A stretch of DNA of 64,000 nt from positions 1-64,000 of the forward strand of contig CAMAMB010000003.1 in the NCBI GenBank assembly GCA_945836755.1, given 5' to 3'. The notes beneath the pieces were generated by a model. The model ran no database searches, had not been told where the DNA came from, and was given only the letters and a program-made list of their open reading frames with translations. The DNA is from an uncultured Bacteroidales bacterium (lineage in GTDB: Bacteria; Bacteroidota; Bacteroidia; Bacteroidales; Bacteroidaceae). Of this stretch, positions 62,901-64,000 are shown in pieces (position 1 is the stretch's first letter; every line of letters begins with the position of its first letter). Position numbers and translations under genes: made by a program.

Positions 62901-64000
62901 ACCCTCGCCACCCTCGCCACAGCCGTCACTGCCTACAAGTCGGCCACCACTGAGATACAGCTGCCCGAAGACGGCAAGGCTTACACCTTCGCCAACGTCA
63001 CATGGACAGGCGCCAAGCGCTACCTCAAGTATGAAGATGCCACCAACGGCATGAAGTATTCAGCCACCGGCGTCGACGACGCCACCGTCTTCGTATGCCG
63101 CGCCCTCGGTCAGGGCAAGTTTGCCTTCGTCTGCAACGACGGCAAGTACCTCATCTGGCGAGGCCGTAATGTAGGCGGCAACGGCATCAAGGGCTACTGC
63201 GACTACTTCAACCAGCCCTTCTCCGACACCCACTCTGCCACCGTCACCGACCCCGACACCGGCGAGAGCAGCACACAGAACGTCACCGAGACCATGACCG
63301 ACTGGCCCGCCATCACCCTCGCTAAGATGACCGCCGGCGGGCAAGTCAGCGGCTCTCAAGACAACCTCTTCGGCTACCTCACCTTCCGCGGACGCCGTAT
63401 AGCCTATGCAGGCAACGGCAACGAGTTCGCCTACACCGTCTTGGCCACGGCCGGTACCTACGACCAGGCTTCAGTGCCCTTCTTCAATGCCAATTTCACC
63501 TCCGCCATCCTTATGGAAGAGGCCACCTATCCTAACACGCTCAGCCTCACCGCTGTCAGCGAGTCCGACACCTATATCAAGGGCATCACCCCTGGTTCCA
63601 CCATCTGCACCTTCAGTGCGCCTTTTCCCACCGTCATTCCCGAGGGCGTCAAGGCATACTATGCCTCCGACACCGAAGATGGCGCTAAGATGAACTCCGT
63701 GGCCACTCCCGCCCTGCCTGCCAATCAGGGCGTCGTGCTCGTAGGCCCTGCCGGCTTCACCACCGGCGTCATGCTCCCCGCAGCAGGCGAAGAAGAGGCC
63801 GACCTCTCGCAGAACCTCTTCGCCCACACCGCAGCAGCACCCCACGAGTTGGTCGAAGGCGACTACATACTCGCCAACAGCACCTATGGCCTCGCCTTCT
63901 ATAAGGGACGCCCCGGCTCCTCCCTCCGTCAGGGAAGAGCTTACCTCCCCGCAGCCCTCACCACATCTGCCGACCGCGCCTTCACCCTCATCTTCGACGG
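59961..64000 (+). CDS. Secreted exo-alpha-sialidase (GH33), partial at window edge
   Basis: At least 1,346 residues; no stop before position 64000. Signal peptide (ALLCAGLLAMGQQALAAA), a long N-terminal region (about 40-530) probably of beta-sandwich binding domains, then the neuraminidase propeller: the YRIPA motif with catalytic-triad arginine (540-544), Asp boxes STDNGLTW (578-585) and YSDDFGTTW (730-738), EELPDGTVILSSR and FRGSAYSTM (from 881). After about residue 930 an Ala/Thr-rich helical segment leads to further domains. It removes terminal sialic acid from host glycans. The end, possibly a T9SS tail, lies outside the window. Confidence 0.88.
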   Translation, partial: MKEHLLQLARGAALLCAGLLAMGQQALAAASSPAATPSPAQVAEGSTSSNLPQDGKTYYIYCDNATQQFFYNNGGTLAVSNGLTNDPSLYTFTCTVTSEGKYQFRNTSNNKYFGFKAFSASAYSYTISDGYPSGVATHLYGDANGRYLVMKEDGGFDQSTSAGYTKDDNNIYSANFIFVDVETCKTLSISANAGAGASVTWNGTTKTLPCSFLCMPGTEVSDPTLTLSYDDATLAAATLKYEGIFASDGTETSLPSTYDGTADAFYEVRFMPDVFSSTYGEKWVRVVNVRKPANGFTLPGNTAGQIATNTIDPSSLDHLWCFVGNYKSFKIYSHTSESLVITHDGTPAEGEAVSLAAESSTSTAQSWTLADYTGASSYPGYSIEAVSKSGQGLNPHGGIPRDLRFYYSTDAGSRWTFPVVDADNPITLSADVTGTAFEGNPVANITITSAGSTLTFPIRQTESNPTGSIAETRLYLYKNKPFTAASYTYRGFNCEARLNGSVTSSLTDLALTEGLSLCFSYTANEDRILFTTPDANGKPYRIPAIATALNGDVIAISDNRPCGSDIGYGEVDIKARISTDNGLTWGDEFFLFNGHGNGSNITFDYAFGDAAVVADRESNKVLVLAVCGKTVCWNGNYIPDSAESNPNRVAKVVGTYDDATKTWQWTTPVEVTEDIYSLFVSETDGVKTATVKSLFVGSGRIMQSRVVKKGDYYRLYAAVWTKNEGNRVIYSDDFGTTWNVLGTIADRPASGGDEPKCEELPDGTVILSSRRASGRVFNLFTFASTTGADAYTTGTWGTAVNSNSVTGGLTTGDSGTNGEIYMLKGVMDKSTGLKKDIMLQSVPNGPGRNNVSIWYKVIDSSVTYTPTTFSQGWTFGKQVSFRGSAYSTMALQADGRIGFLFEEEPGGYCIIYCPITIDEVTGDLYTFYRKEEALGIGAAGANKVLAKTGPGYPTATSAARATLQSAIDAALTSASDDTDATLATLATAVTAYKSATTEIQLPEDGKAYTFANVTWTGAKRYLKYEDATNGMKYSATGVDDATVFVCRALGQGKFAFVCNDGKYLIWRGRNVGGNGIKGYCDYFNQPFSDTHSATVTDPDTGESSTQNVTETMTDWPAITLAKMTAGGQVSGSQDNLFGYLTFRGRRIAYAGNGNEFAYTVLATAGTYDQASVPFFNANFTSAILMEEATYPNTLSLTAVSESDTYIKGITPGSTICTFSAPFPTVIPEGVKAYYASDTEDGAKMNSVATPALPANQGVVLVGPAGFTTGVMLPAAGEEEADLSQNLFAHTAAAPHELVEGDYILANSTYGLAFYKGRPGSSLRQGRAYLPAALTTSADRAFTLIFD

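Noticed and set aside
1-64000. tRNA or rRNA genes, insertion sequences, prophage
   Set aside because: No cloverleaf-like sequence, rRNA core motif, transposase or integrase was recognised on either strand by reading.

Overview
This 64 kb window comes from a high-GC member of the Bacteroidetes, most likely Bacteroidales. The support is: promoter boxes of the form TAnnTTTG ahead of many genes; a UpxY-type NusG paralogue leading a polysaccharide operon; TonB-receptor-type and small outer-membrane barrels; a menaquinone gene; a PerR/rubrerythrin module; a putative type IX secretion tail; and a secreted sialidase. No rRNA, tRNA, CRISPR array, phage or insertion sequence was recognised. A genus cannot be assigned by reading alone.

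Layout. 1-12,950 (minus strand) is an exopolysaccharide/capsule operon. Reading from its promoter near 12,940 it holds a long leader with a hairpin, upxY, wza, wzc (tyrosine kinase), wzx, three glycosyltransferases, an initiating sugar-phosphate transferase, a NeuD/PglD-like acyltransferase, an acyl-adenylating ligase, an acyl carrier protein and a Gfo/Idh/MocA oxidoreductase. 13,400-24,850 is mostly housekeeping: a degenerate GH127-like secreted protein, a YqiA-like hydrolase, folA and thyA (divergent), rsmF, a cell-wall amidase, an MCE protein, a MATE pump, a cytidylate-kinase-like protein and menA. 24,855-28,110 (minus) is a peroxide/metal module: perR with a PerR box, two rubrerythrins, and an NRAMP transporter. 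28,300-33,800 (plus) is an ABC exporter operon with a short YtrA-type GntR repressor, a dyad on its promoter, and an overlapping outer-membrane barrel gene. cysK follows. 35,640-42,550 (minus) is a second glycan cluster: four Stealth-type phosphotransferases, two glycosyltransferases and an LpxL-like acyltransferase. 43,095-51,023 (minus) holds an M6 metalloprotease and sbcC/sbcD. 51,430-64,000 (plus) holds a membrane-bound AraC regulator, a probable small RNA, a YeiH-type permease, cvpA, an isolated sufB, an SLC13/RCK transporter, a small outer-membrane barrel and the first 1,346 codons of a sialidase that runs off the window.

The most unusual content lies between genes. At least seven intergenic stretches carry tandem arrays with a period of exactly 21 bp (or 42 bp) and often an AAGCC core, although the unit differs from place to place. 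Two copies of a larger composite element (about 13,110-13,380 and 34,021-34,259) have four 22-bp dyads in the centre and inverted 21-bp arrays on either side. A separate 22-bp family built on TAGATGTACATGTAG occurs as three arrays. Several 21-bp arrays lie just behind a gene and keep that gene's reading frame after the stop codon. The clearest case is the glycosyltransferase ending at 39,668: its TAG sits where the downstream repeats have CAG, and the frame then runs 56 codons (14-residue repeats) to a TAA four bases before the next gene. These arrays may be decayed or read-through C-terminal tails, phased protein-binding sites, or both.
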